From Bradyrhizobium sediminis (GTDB taxonomy: Bacteria; Pseudomonadota; Alphaproteobacteria; Rhizobiales; Xanthobacteraceae): a stretch of DNA of 64,000 nt. Below, piece by piece: positions 1 through 9,938 of the stretch. The DNA lies in NCBI RefSeq assembly GCF_018736105.1, contig NZ_CP076135.1:3036001-3100000 (forward strand), read 5' to 3'. A program made the translations under genes and the position numbers. The notes under the pieces were generated by a model. The model had not been told where the DNA came from and searched no databases. It was given only the letters and a program-made list of their open reading frames with translations. How positions within the stretch are numbered: the stretch's first letter is position 1; every line of letters begins with the position of its first letter.

Positions 1-369
1 GCCGAGCGGCTGCGACAGCTCGCGCAGTTTCGACAGCGCGGTCGACAGGTCGGTGTCCTTGGTGATGCGCACTTCGACATTGTCGTTGCGCACGGCAAGC
101 CCGGTATAGGGGATCTTCGCATCGCGCAGCGTCCGGCGAACGTCGTCGCGGACCTGGTCGAGCTTGTCCTTCTTGACCGAGTTCGAATCGACCTCGAGCA
201 GGATGTGCGAACCGCCCTGCAGGTCGAGGCCGAGCACGAGATGGCGCTGCGCCCATTTCGGCCAGGTCTTGACCTTGGCTTCCGGGAAGAAGTTCGGAAC
301 GGCGCAAAGGCACACCACCAGCGCCGTGAGGATGATCGCCAGCGCTTTCCACCGCGTGAAATACAACAT
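1..369 (-). CDS. secD: Protein translocase subunit SecD, N-terminal part (runs off the left edge)
   Basis: SecD is the large periplasmic-loop subunit of the SecDF complex, which uses the proton gradient to pull proteins through SecYEG. Only the first 123 codons are inside the window. They show one membrane helix at about residues 8-26 and then the family signature LGLDLQGGSH at about 46-55, where the periplasmic P1 domain starts. The ATG at 369 lies 44 bases after the yajC stop on the same strand, the usual yajC-secD order, so the two are probably one transcript. The rest of the gene and any secF lie outside the window. Confidence 0.95.
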   Translation of the reverse strand, partial: MLYFTRWKALAIILTALVVCLCAVPNFFPEAKVKTWPKWAQRHLVLGLDLQGGSHILLEVDSNSVKKDKLDQVRDDVRRTLRDAKIPYTGLAVRNDNVEVRITKDTDLSTALSKLRELSQPLG

Positions 370-412
370 CGAGTTGACCCGTCAGATCTGGGGAAGAGCG
401 GCGCGCAGGAAG

Positions 413-778
413 CTAGCTCGCGGACGTCTCGTCCTTGGCGGGCTCACTCTTTTCCTTCGCCGGCTCGCCCTTGGCGCGGACGCCCGAAATCATCTGCCGC
501 ATTTGCCGCACGCGCACGCCGTCGGAGATTTCGAATTCGATCTGGTCGTCGTCGACCACTTTCGTCACCTTGCCGACGAGGCCGCCCGAAGTGACGACGG
601 TGTCGCCGCGGCGGATGTTCTTCACCAGTTCGGCATGGTCCTTCACCTTCTTCTGCTGCGGCCGCAGAATCAGGAAATACATGATCACGAAGATCAGCGC
701 GAACGGCAGCAACGACATCAACATGCTGTTGGTATCGCCGCCGGCCGCGGCCTGGGCAAACGCAGGAGTAATCAGCAT
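413..778 (-). CDS. yajC: Sec translocon accessory protein YajC
   Basis: Small membrane protein that associates with SecDF. The product of 121 residues has a short periplasmic N-terminus, one membrane helix at about residues 20-38 and then the typical RPQQKK motif, followed by a small soluble domain and a lysine/glutamate-rich tail. The open frame extends upstream to 814, but the ATG at 778 has GAGG about ten bases before it and gives the normal family length, so I place the start there. It precedes secD on the same strand. Confidence 0.95.
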   Translation of the reverse strand: MLITPAFAQAAAGGDTNSMLMSLLPFALIFVIMYFLILRPQQKKVKDHAELVKNIRRGDTVVTSGGLVGKVTKVVDDDQIEFEISDGVRVRQMRQMISGVRAKGEPAKEKSEPAKDETSAS

Positions 779-958
779 TCGGACAATCCTCGTGAAACGG
801 GGGTAAACCGGCAACCCAACGGCGTCAGGCCGGTTCGGGCAAATTCGCGCGGACTATAGCGACCAGCGCCCCAATTGCAACGCTGCCAGCCCCCTCATTT
901 ACACCGCTTGCGGGACGTTCAAAGGGCCGATATGGCTGCAGGATCAGGAACTTCACAA

Positions 959-1930
959 ATGTCGAAAAAAGCCAAAAAAACCGGGCCCCGGGCCGCCTCC
1001 AGGGTGGCCGCGCGCAAGCCCGCAACAGCCGCGACAAAACGTCCGGCCGCCGCGCCCAAGAACGATAGTGCGGCGCGGATCGCGCGCGCGCTGGAGGCCA
1101 TTGCTTCCCACCTGTCCGCGGCATCGCCGGCCGCGGACGCCGCCAACTCGTTTGCCGGCGCCGACGCCTTCGTCTGGCACCCGAACGGCCGGCTGGCGCC
1201 GGTGCCCCGCGTCAGCCGGGTCGATCTCGGCCTGCTCAAGGGCATCGACCGGATGCGCGATATCCTGATCGAGAACACCGAGCGCTTCGCCGACGGCCTG
1301 CCCGCCAACAACGCCCTGTTGTGGGGCGCCCGCGGCATGGGCAAATCGTCGCTGGTGAAGGCGGCGCATGCCAGCCTCAACGTCAGCCGCAAGCCGGCGG
1401 ACCGCCTCAAGCTGATCGAGATCCACCGCGAGGACATCGAAAGCCTCCCGGCGCTGATGGACATGCTGCGCAGCTCCGAATTCCGCTTCATCGTGTTCTG
1501 CGACGACCTGTCGTTCGACGGCAACGATGCCTCCTACAAGTCGCTGAAGGCGGTGCTGGAGGGCGGCATCGAGGGACGTCCCGACAACGTGATCCTGTAC
1601 GCGACCTCCAACCGCCGGCATCTCCTGGCGCGCGAGATGATCGAGAACGAACGCTCGACCGCGATCAATCCCGGCGAAGCGGTCGAGGAGAAGGTCTCGC
1701 TGTCGGACCGGTTCGGTCTCTGGCTCGGCTTTCACCGCTGCAGCCAGGATGAGTACCTCGCCATGGTGAAGGGCTATTGCGGCCATTTCGGCATCAAGCT
1801 CGCCGAGGAAGAACTCGAGCGCGAAGCGCTGGAATGGTCGACTACGCGCGGATCGCGCTCCGGCCGTGTCGCCTGGCAGTTCACGCAGGAATTGGCGGGG
1901 CGCCTCGGGGTCAGGCTCAAGCCGAACTGA
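959..1930 (+). CDS. AAA+ ATPase of the DUF815 family
   Basis: ATP-binding protein of 323 residues. A basic, alanine-rich N-terminus (about 1-60) precedes an ATPase core with Walker A GARGMGKS at about 123-130 and a Walker B-like stretch ending CDD at about 181-183. The layout matches the DUF815 family, whose biochemical role is not established. The start at 959 is preceded by AGGAA with an eight-base gap; the open frame reaches back to 875, but that part has no such site. It is divergent from yajC and ends five bases before the converging stop of the exporter gene. Neighbourhood to yajC is usual in this bacterial group as far as I recall. Confidence 0.85.
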   Translation: MSKKAKKTGPRAASRVAARKPATAATKRPAAAPKNDSAARIARALEAIASHLSAASPAADAANSFAGADAFVWHPNGRLAPVPRVSRVDLGLLKGIDRMRDILIENTERFADGLPANNALLWGARGMGKSSLVKAAHASLNVSRKPADRLKLIEIHREDIESLPALMDMLRSSEFRFIVFCDDLSFDGNDASYKSLKAVLEGGIEGRPDNVILYATSNRRHLLAREMIENERSTAINPGEAVEEKVSLSDRFGLWLGFHRCSQDEYLAMVKGYCGHFGIKLAEEELEREALEWSTTRGSRSGRVAWQFTQELAGRLGVRLKPN

Positions 1931-1935
1931 ACGCT

Positions 1936-3444
1936 TCAGCCGGCGGCGGCATCCGTGCGCGGCGGCTTCGCCAGCGGAATCAGCAGCAGTCCGAGCAGCG
2001 CCACCGAGGCCAGCAGCGCCCAGGCTTCATTGACGCTGGTGGCAAGCGCGGCCTGCTCGATCATGGAACGAGCCGCCGATAGATCGGGAGGAATCCGGTC
2101 GAGCCCGATCGCCCGCGCGGCGGTCGCATCGCCCGCGATCAGGCGCTGACGGATGGCTTCGGCATGTCCCGACATGCGTCCGTAGAGGATGGTATCGATC
2201 AGCGCGATGCCGACCGCGCCGCCGAGGTTTCGCATCATATTGAACAGGCCGCTGGCGTCCGGCACCTGCTTGTGCGGCAAGGTCTCCAGCGCCATCCGCG
2301 TCGGCGGCAGCAGGCAGAACATCGCGGCGAAGCCGCGCAGGACCTGGGGCCAGAACATCTCGTCGAAATCGGCGGTGCGGCTTTCGAACGCGCTCAAGCC
2401 CAGTCCGATGGCGAACAGACCGAATCCGAACGCCGACAGCCAGCGTGGATCCAGCCGGCTCTCCAGCGCGCCCGCGATCGGCGCGGCCACCAGTTGGGCG
2501 GCGCCAGTCACCAGCATGATCGAGCCGATCTGCAGCGCGTCGTGCTGCCGGACATAGGCGAGAAACACCGGCATCAGGTAGACCGCCCCGAACAATCCGA
2601 CGCCGAGGCAAAAACTGAGCGCGCAGCCGACGGAAAAGGGCCGCACCCTCAGCGTTGCGAGTTCCACCACCGGCTGCACGGCCTTCAGCGTTCGGATCGA
2701 AAACAGAGCCGTCATGACCGCGCAGAGCGCGAACAGCCCAAAACAGACTGCGGAGAACCAGCCTTGCTGCGGGGCTTGTTTCAAGCCGATCTCCAGGCTC
2801 GCCAATGCCATCGCCATCAGCGCCAGCGAGAACCCGTCGAAATTCTTCAGACTGTTGAGCCGCGGCCTGCCGCGCGGCAGCAGGAATGGCGTGGCGATCG
2901 CGGCGATGACGCCGGGGATGACGTTGACGAGAAACAGCCACGGCCAGGAATAATGGTGCGTGATCCAGCCGCCGACCACAGGTCCGACCGTCGGCGCAAG
3001 CACGGCCATGATGCCGGCGATGGTGCCCGCGAACGGGTGAGCGCGCGCCGGAAACAACAGGAAGATGCCGGAGAACACCGCAGGGATCAGCGTCCCTCCG
3101 GAAAACCCCTGCAAGATGCGAAAGCTGACGAGGGACGCGAAGGTGCTGCTAAAGGCGCAGCCGACCGATGTCAGGGTGAACACGATGATGGCCAGAACGA
3201 ACAGCCAGCGCAAAGTGAGCACCCGCGTCAGCCAGCCCGTCAGCGGAATCGCAGTGATTTCAGCGATCAGATAGGCGGTCTGAATCCAGCTCATCGCGTC
3301 AGGCGATATCGCCAGCGCATCCTGGATCGTCGGCAGTGACGTCGCAACGACCTGAATGTCGAGGATCGCCATGAACATGCCGAGGCACATCAGGACGAAA
3401 CCGAACCAGGTGGCGACTGTTGCCTTGGTGGTCCGCCAGATCAT
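1936..3444 (-). CDS. MFS multidrug exporter, DHA2 (EmrB/QacA) type, 14 helices
   Basis: Inner-membrane proton-coupled drug exporter of 502 residues, a normal length for the 14-helix DHA2 branch. The motif LDIQVVATSLPTIQ near residue 28 is the TM1 signature of this group, and GWLTRVLTLRW near residue 71 is the loop 2-3 motif A. No periplasmic adaptor (EmrA type) is next to it, so it may act alone or with a distant partner. It is a single gene convergent with the DUF815 gene. A 22-base inverted repeat at 3573-3594, upstream of the start, could be a repressor site. Substrate cannot be told from sequence. Confidence 0.88.
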   Translation of the reverse strand: MIWRTTKATVATWFGFVLMCLGMFMAILDIQVVATSLPTIQDALAISPDAMSWIQTAYLIAEITAIPLTGWLTRVLTLRWLFVLAIIVFTLTSVGCAFSSTFASLVSFRILQGFSGGTLIPAVFSGIFLLFPARAHPFAGTIAGIMAVLAPTVGPVVGGWITHHYSWPWLFLVNVIPGVIAAIATPFLLPRGRPRLNSLKNFDGFSLALMAMALASLEIGLKQAPQQGWFSAVCFGLFALCAVMTALFSIRTLKAVQPVVELATLRVRPFSVGCALSFCLGVGLFGAVYLMPVFLAYVRQHDALQIGSIMLVTGAAQLVAAPIAGALESRLDPRWLSAFGFGLFAIGLGLSAFESRTADFDEMFWPQVLRGFAAMFCLLPPTRMALETLPHKQVPDASGLFNMMRNLGGAVGIALIDTILYGRMSGHAEAIRQRLIAGDATAARAIGLDRIPPDLSAARSMIEQAALATSVNEAWALLASVALLGLLLIPLAKPPRTDAAAG

Positions 3445-3572
3445 TTTACGTCGCGCAGCATGGTCTCACGCGGGGCGCCAGACGCGATTTGCTGCGTGCA
3501 ACGCAAACCGAGCGTCCTGAAATCTACTCCGACAAAAAACGTCCTGGGGAAATAGCCGACCGGGGCGACAAT

Positions 3573-3594
3573 GTACACCTTTGGTCAGGTGCAC
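3573..3594. promoter_or_regulatory. Inverted repeat upstream of the DHA2 exporter, possible operator
   Basis: Arms GTACACCT and AGGTGCAC with a six-base spacer differ by one base from a perfect palindrome. It lies about 130 bases before the exporter start in a 285-base gap that otherwise holds only a hairpin next to nlpD. Drug exporters of this family are often controlled by TetR or MarR repressors that bind such sites, but no regulator gene is adjacent, so the role is inferred only. Confidence 0.3.
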
Positions 3595-3656
3595 GGCCGG
3601 GAGAGACGACGGTAACCCGCCTCGCGCGATTCAATCGCAACTGAGCCGGAAGACGG

Positions 3657-3688
3657 GATCGCCCGGCCAAACACCAGGCCGGGCGATC
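3657..3688 (-). terminator. Perfect 12-bp hairpin downstream of nlpD
   Basis: The arms GATCGCCCGGCC and GGCCGGGCGATC are exact reverse complements around an eight-base loop. The hairpin lies 42 bases past the nlpD stop on the minus strand. No run of T follows, so it may be a weak or Rho-aided end, or an mRNA-stabilising structure. Confidence 0.5.
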
Positions 3689-3729
3689 GGAGTCAGAGGT
3701 ATGGACTAACCGTGCCTCGCAACGCGGCT

Positions 3730-5073
3730 TCACGCCCCGTTGAGGAATTGCAGCGGGTCAACCGGAGAAGATCCCTTGCGGATCTCGAAGTGGAGCTGCG
3801 GCGACCCCACCTCGCCCGATTGACCCGACTTGGCAATGATCTGGCCGCGCTTGATGGTGTCGCCGCGCTTCACCAGCAGTTCACTCGCATGGGCATATGC
3901 GGTGACGTAACCGTTGGAGTGCCGAACCAGAACCAGATTGCCGTAACCCTTGAGTTCGTTCCCTGAATAGGCAACGACGCCGTCCTCCGCCGCCTTCACC
4001 GGCGTGCCTTCCGGGACGGCCAGATTGATGCCGTCATTCGACTTGCCGTTGGTCTTGGCGCCATAGCTCGTGATCACCTTGCCACGCACCGGCCAGCGGA
4101 AGGTCGGCAGCGCGCCGGTGGCTTCACTGGCCTTGACCGGGGCCTCGGCCGTTGCCGGAGCCTCCTCGACCTTCGCGGTGGCCTGTGCGAGCCGCGCGCT
4201 CTGCGGAGGCGAACCGGCCAGGGCAGCCGTTCGGGTAGCGGGCGGCGTCAACACTGCAGCGGACTGAGCCGACGGCTGCGCAGCGGGTGCGGCAGCCGCG
4301 GTCTTTGCGCCGGGCACCGTGAGCTTCTGGCCGAGTTTGAGTTTGGCGGAGGCATCCAGGCTGTTGGCCCTTGCCAGTTCCGCCACCGGCACATGGTTGC
4401 GGCGCGCGATGCTGAGCAGGGTGTCGCCGCGATTGACGACATGAACCGTCGGCGCAGCGGCCACGGGCTTGCTGGCGGGCGCCGCCAAGGCGGGCACGGC
4501 AGCGGCCGTGGTCGGACGCGGAATGATCAGTTGCTGGCCCGGCGACAGCGCGCGCGGCCCCTTGTAACCATTGGCCTGCAGGATCGCGGCGGACGAAACG
4601 TTGTAGCGGCGCGACAATGTTTCGAGCGTATCGCTGGTGCCGACGATGATCGTGGTCCCGCCATGAGACGATCCCTGCCCCGGAGTACGGGTCGCCGCGA
4701 CCGAGCGCGGCACGGTACCGGTGGTCTCGATCGGCGGATGGGCAGGCGGAGCGTAAGAAGCCAATCCGCGCCCTCCTCCGGACACGCCGGCGTTCGCGGC
4801 CGGATAGGACTGCGGCGCCGCGATCGGCGGTGGCAAGGGCTGCGACTGGTATTGCGAATGCGGGCGGGCGTATTGCGGCAGTTCGCGGCGCTCGACCGCG
4901 GGGGTCCGCACGGAGCCGGTAGCTTCTTGCGAGGCAAAGGGATTGGAATATGAACTCTGCGAAAGCCGCGTCGACATGTCGGCGCTGCAGCCGGCGAAAC
5001 CAAATGACATCAGCGCCAGCGCCGCGACGTGCGGTACGCGACGCGAGCAAAGCAACTCGACGACACGGGACAT
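3730..5073 (-). CDS. nlpD: NlpD/LppB-type lipoprotein, murein hydrolase activator with two LysM domains
   Basis: Envelope lipoprotein of 447 residues that probably activates cell-wall amidases at division. The signal peptide ends in a lipobox with Cys29. A long proline/alanine-rich linker follows, then LysM domains at about 140-185 and 209-254, and a C-terminal peptidase M23 (LytM) fold at about 325-443. The first metal-binding motif is degenerate: NDGIN at 346-350 stands where active enzymes have H-x3-D. His395 and His428 remain. As in E. coli NlpD, this points to an activator and not an active endopeptidase. The order surE-pcm-nlpD is the classic one. Confidence 0.9.
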   Translation of the reverse strand: MSRVVELLCSRRVPHVAALALMSFGFAGCSADMSTRLSQSSYSNPFASQEATGSVRTPAVERRELPQYARPHSQYQSQPLPPPIAAPQSYPAANAGVSGGGRGLASYAPPAHPPIETTGTVPRSVAATRTPGQGSSHGGTTIIVGTSDTLETLSRRYNVSSAAILQANGYKGPRALSPGQQLIIPRPTTAAAVPALAAPASKPVAAAPTVHVVNRGDTLLSIARRNHVPVAELARANSLDASAKLKLGQKLTVPGAKTAAAAPAAQPSAQSAAVLTPPATRTAALAGSPPQSARLAQATAKVEEAPATAEAPVKASEATGALPTFRWPVRGKVITSYGAKTNGKSNDGINLAVPEGTPVKAAEDGVVAYSGNELKGYGNLVLVRHSNGYVTAYAHASELLVKRGDTIKRGQIIAKSGQSGEVGSPQLHFEIRKGSSPVDPLQFLNGA

Positions 5074-5181
5074 GGTTACTCACTCGTACGCAACAAATTA
5101 CTGTTTTGAGTAAACACCTCCCCAGTAAACAACCGCTTAACCCTGGGAATAAGACGTTGGCGGAACAGCCGATCCGGATTT

Positions 5182-5832
5182 CTACAGTTCCCGGGCGATA
5201 CCCGGCAGCGCCGGCACGAAACGCACCTCCACCAGCTCCTTGCGCTCGAAACCGGCGTCGGTCCTGACCAGGCGGACCAGAGTCTGGACGCCATGGTGCG
5301 GACCGATCGGCGCGATCAGGATACCGCCAGGCTCGAGCCGTTGCGTCAGGCTTTCCGGAATCTGCTCCATCGCGGCAGTGACGATGATGCGGTCGAAATC
5401 GCCGCCGCCGGCCGGGATCTCGAAGCCGTCCCCCAGCATCACCTCGACATTGTCGCATCCCACCTTCTCAAGCCGCGTCCGGGCGCTGTCGGCAAGCGTC
5501 CGGTAACGCTCGATCGACAGCACATGGCCGCAGAGCCGCGACAGGATGGCGGCCTGATAACCGGAGCCGGTGCCGATCTCCAGCACGCGATGGTGCTTCT
5601 GCAGCTGCAACTGCTCGGTCATATAGGCCACCACGAAAGGCTGGCTGATGGTCTGTCCGCAGGCGATGCCGAGCGCGCTGTCGCGATAGGCATCGGCGCG
5701 ATCGGCCGGCGCCACGAACGCGTCGCGCGGAATCTCCTCCATGGCACGCAGCACCGCCTGATCGCTGATCCCGCGGCGCCGCAGGTTGAGCTGAAACATC
5801 ATCTTTTCGGGCGGATTTTGAGCGGCATGCAT
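5182..5832 (-). CDS. pcm: Protein-L-isoaspartate O-methyltransferase
   Basis: Repairs damaged proteins by methylating isoaspartyl residues with S-adenosylmethionine. The 216-residue product carries the SAM-binding motif [11 protein letters not shown] at 83-93 and the family stretch [13 protein letters not shown] at about 59-71 that shapes the substrate pocket. Length and motifs are normal. It sits between surE and nlpD as in many proteobacteria, although a response-regulator gene on the other strand separates it from surE here. The ATG at 5832 is kept; an internal ATG at 5802 is possible but would remove conserved-looking sequence. Confidence 0.93.
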   Translation of the reverse strand: MHAAQNPPEKMMFQLNLRRRGISDQAVLRAMEEIPRDAFVAPADRADAYRDSALGIACGQTISQPFVVAYMTEQLQLQKHHRVLEIGTGSGYQAAILSRLCGHVLSIERYRTLADSARTRLEKVGCDNVEVMLGDGFEIPAGGGDFDRIIVTAAMEQIPESLTQRLEPGGILIAPIGPHHGVQTLVRLVRTDAGFERKELVEVRFVPALPGIAREL

Positions 5833-6065
5833 TTCGGCCTCGCAATCTCCACCGACGCACCCTAGCGCGCCCCGGCCGGACAGTTTGAATCAAAGAACGC
5901 AGAATACCTTTTCGAATCCAGGTTCCCTCCAACGGAACCCGGCGTCCAGCCTGGCGTTCCGGCCGCTCGCCCGCAACGGCGCAGGTAGCGTACCGGTCTA
6001 CTTTGACATTGCGCCTGATAGCGCTATTTGCGATCTTTACCAAAGGGATGGGCAAGGACATCGTC

Positions 6066-6443
6066 ATGATTGCGACGAGGCCGCGAGGCGGTTCAGTGTT
6101 TCTCGTCGAGGACGAGGTCATGATCCGGATGATGGTCGCCGACATGCTGGAGGAATTGGGTTACAGCGTCGTGGCCGAGGCCGGCGAGATCAACGAGGCG
6201 ATCAGGCTGGCCCAGTGCACCGAATTCGACCTCGCCATTCTCGACGTCAACGTCAACGGCAAGGTGATTTCGCCGGTTGCCGAATTGATCCAGGCGCGCA
6301 ACCGCCCATTCATCTTCGCGACCGGCTATGGCTCTTCGGGGCTTCCGCAGGAATTTCGCGACCGTCCCGCGCTGCAGAAACCGTTCCAGCTCGAGACGCT
6401 CGCGAAGATGATCGACACCGCGCTGAAGAGCGCGACGGTTTAG
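6066..6443 (+). CDS. Single-domain response regulator (receiver only)
   Basis: CheY-like receiver of 125 residues with no output domain. The acidic pair is Glu15-Asp16, the phospho-acceptor is Asp60 (LAILDVNVNG), the conserved Thr is Thr86 in FATGYG, and Lys105 lies in LQKPF. All the catalytic residues are present, so it should be phosphorylated. The frame opens at 6003, but the ATG at 6066 has AAGGA seven bases before it, which is the best start. It lies alone on the plus strand between pcm and surE, with no kinase nearby, so its partner must be encoded elsewhere. Confidence 0.87.
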   Translation: MIATRPRGGSVFLVEDEVMIRMMVADMLEELGYSVVAEAGEINEAIRLAQCTEFDLAILDVNVNGKVISPVAELIQARNRPFIFATGYGSSGLPQEFRDRPALQKPFQLETLAKMIDTALKSATV

Positions 6444-6528
6444 CGTGGCTCTCCCCGCATAAAGACGCCGTCATGGAACCGTGAAGCCGCTGCGTACTGA
6501 ATCCCCCGCTTTCGCGGAGGATGACGCG

Positions 6529-7296
6529 TCATTTCAGCGTCGCCGTCAGTGCATCCGAAAAGGCTTCGTCGGTGCGGTCGAGCCGCAGCGGCGTCACCGA
6601 GACATAGCGCGCCGCCAGCGCCGCGAGGTCGGTGCCTTCGGCCGGCGTGTCCATCATCGCCGCACGTTCGAAGCCGATCCAGAAGTAGGGATTGCCGCGG
6701 CCGTCGTGGCGCTTGTCGACTTTGAGGAAGCCTAGGTTGCGCTTGCCCTGCCGCGTCACGCGCACGCCCGCGACCTGCTCGGGCGCGCAGGCGGGAAAGT
6801 TGACGTTGATCACGGTGTTCCTGGGAACGCCGGCGGCGATCACCTTGCGCAGGATTTGCGGGCCGAATTTCAGCGCCGTCTCCCAGAGCGGCGCATTGCG
6901 GGTCTCCAGGCTGAATTCCTGCGACAGCGCGAACGACGGCAGTCCGAGAATGGTGCCTTCCAGCGCGCCGGCAATGGTGCCGGAATAAACGACGTCTTCG
7001 GCGACATTGCGGCCCTTGTTGACGCCCGACAGCACCAGATCCGGCATGGTGGTACCGAGGATGTGGCGCGCGCCCATGATCACGCAATCGGTCGGCGTTC
7101 CCCGCACCGCGAAATGCCGCGGGCCGACCTCGCGCAGCCGCAACGGATCATTCAGTGACAGCGAATGCGAGACCCCGGACTGGTCCAGTTCCGGCGCCAC
7201 CACCCAGACGTCGTCCGACAGCGCGCGCGCGATCTCCTCGACGATTTTCAGGCCGGGGGCATGGATGCCATCGTCATTGGTGCAGAGAATTCGCAT
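6529..7296 (-). CDS. surE: 5'/3'-nucleotidase SurE
   Basis: Metal-dependent nucleoside-monophosphate phosphatase linked to stationary-phase survival. The product of 255 residues starts MRILCTNDDG, with the metal ligands Asp8 and Asp9, Ser40 in the next loop and Asn93 in SGVNKGRN. These are the full active-site set. I choose the ATG at 7296, which gives the family N-terminus and has AGGAGG eleven bases upstream, over the in-frame ATG at 7326 that lacks a ribosome site. It lies upstream of pcm and nlpD on the same strand, downstream of the zinc-ribbon and serS genes. Confidence 0.95.
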   Translation of the reverse strand: MRILCTNDDGIHAPGLKIVEEIARALSDDVWVVAPELDQSGVSHSLSLNDPLRLREVGPRHFAVRGTPTDCVIMGARHILGTTMPDLVLSGVNKGRNVAEDVVYSGTIAGALEGTILGLPSFALSQEFSLETRNAPLWETALKFGPQILRKVIAAGVPRNTVINVNFPACAPEQVAGVRVTRQGKRNLGFLKVDKRHDGRGNPYFWIGFERAAMMDTPAEGTDLAALAARYVSVTPLRLDRTDEAFSDALTATLK

Positions 7297-7463
7297 CCGC
7301 CTGGTCGCCTCCTGCGTCGATTCCATAACGCTTGCGCAGTCTTTATCCGGCTATCGCCACTGAGGCAAACCCGGAAAAATGCAGGCGAAATCGCCCTTCT
7401 GCCGCATATCCATGAGGCGTCGAAGGCGTGATCTAGCGGGCCGCGCAGGGGTCGCGCAGCACC

Positions 7464-7688
7464 TCAAGTTGGTGGCTTCAGTTCACCGGCAAGCCAGCCG
7501 AGCGCGCCTGAGGTCATGGGGTCGCTCTCGACCACCATCATTTCGACGCGACCGCAATTCTGGCACTCAAAGCGGTGGTGGCTCGCCTCGAACTTCGACG
7601 GCAACATGCGGTCACGCCCGCAATTCGGGCAGCGTGGCCGTTCAACGGCCCAAATGAGCGGTGACGATACCGGCTGGTATTCGGGCAT
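7464..7688 (-). CDS. Small zinc-ribbon protein of unknown function
   Basis: A 74-residue protein with two CxxC pairs, Cys20-Cys23 (CPNC) and Cys42-Cys45 (CQNC), 18 residues apart, a spacing that fits one zinc ribbon. No enzymatic domain is visible, so a nucleic-acid or protein-binding role is only a guess. The frame runs upstream to 7877, but the ATG at 7688 begins the part that reads like protein. A run of ten G (minus strand) lies 5-14 bases before this ATG and would serve as an unusual ribosome-binding region. The homopolymer makes expression or the assembly here worth checking. Confidence 0.6.
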   Translation of the reverse strand: MPEYQPVSSPLIWAVERPRCPNCGRDRMLPSKFEASHHRFECQNCGRVEMMVVESDPMTSGALGWLAGELKPPT

Positions 7689-7883
7689 GCGCGCCCCCCC
7701 CCCGCGCTGGTCTAGCCGCATTACAACCAAGAATACCGCTTCCAGCTGTGCATGCCGAGGCCAAAGCCGCGCAGGTTGCAAAACATGAATGAGCAGGGTG
7801 AACGGATTGATGCCGGCCGTGCAACACTTCAATTCAAATTGCCGGTTAATTTTCAGGCCGCCAATGTTGCGGGCCAAACGCCG

Positions 7884-8315
7884 CTACCGCCGGACACGCG
7901 CGCGCCACGGGCGCACGAATTTCGCCGGCCAGCCCTGGACCCGCATGGCGAATTCCCGAGCCACAGGTTTCGGCGGTTCAGCCGGGGCGCTTTCAATCAC
8001 GCGCGAGGCACTCGGCTCAGGCGGCGCGGGTGATGGTCCGGATGCCGCGGGCGGTCCAAGTGGCGCAGGCGGCACCGGCGGCGCGGCCTTTCGCGGCGGC
8101 TCCGGATATCGCGCCCGCGCCACCGAAAGCGCCTTGTCGAAATCCCCGCGATTGAGCCATCCATCGCGATGCAGGCTGTCCGCAAGGCCGTCGTCCCATA
8201 GCCGGGAGACCTCGATATCGAACTGGCCCTTCAACTTCGGATCGACCGCCTGCACCCCATAGCCGGTGACGGCCCACTGCCGGCCAACCCAGAAGATGTC
8301 GCGATGCAACGCCAT
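7884..8315 (-). CDS. Conserved hypothetical protein with proline-rich tail
   Basis: A 143-residue protein I cannot assign. Residues 1-70 look folded (many Trp, Asp and Gly, beginning MALHRDIFWVGRQWAVTGYG), and the rest is a Pro/Ala-rich segment followed by a basic end. There is no signal peptide or membrane helix. The ATG at 8315 is weakly supported by AAGGAA 14-15 bases upstream; the frame could extend to 8387. It lies between serS and the zinc-ribbon gene on the same strand and might share their transcript. I recall similar proteins in Bradyrhizobium, unverified. Confidence 0.55.
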   Translation of the reverse strand: MALHRDIFWVGRQWAVTGYGVQAVDPKLKGQFDIEVSRLWDDGLADSLHRDGWLNRGDFDKALSVARARYPEPPRKAAPPVPPAPLGPPAASGPSPAPPEPSASRVIESAPAEPPKPVAREFAMRVQGWPAKFVRPWRARVRR

Positions 8316-8422
8316 TGTCGGTATTCGTTTCCTTCGGAGGCTCGCCGCCGGCTGAAACGAAGATATCCGGCGCTGCCGCGCAGGCAACAGCGGGCGCGCG
8401 GATTGTGGTCAATAAACTGGGA

Positions 8423-9889
<1,467 letters not shown>

Positions 9890-9938
9890 AATCATGGGCA
9901 ACGTGGAGCGACGATAGAGGAAACCGGGCTGCCTGCCC

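Noticed and set aside
3524..3733. A 69-codon minus-strand frame before the exporter
   Set aside because: It overlaps the nlpD end and hairpin, has no ribosome site and no recognisable family.
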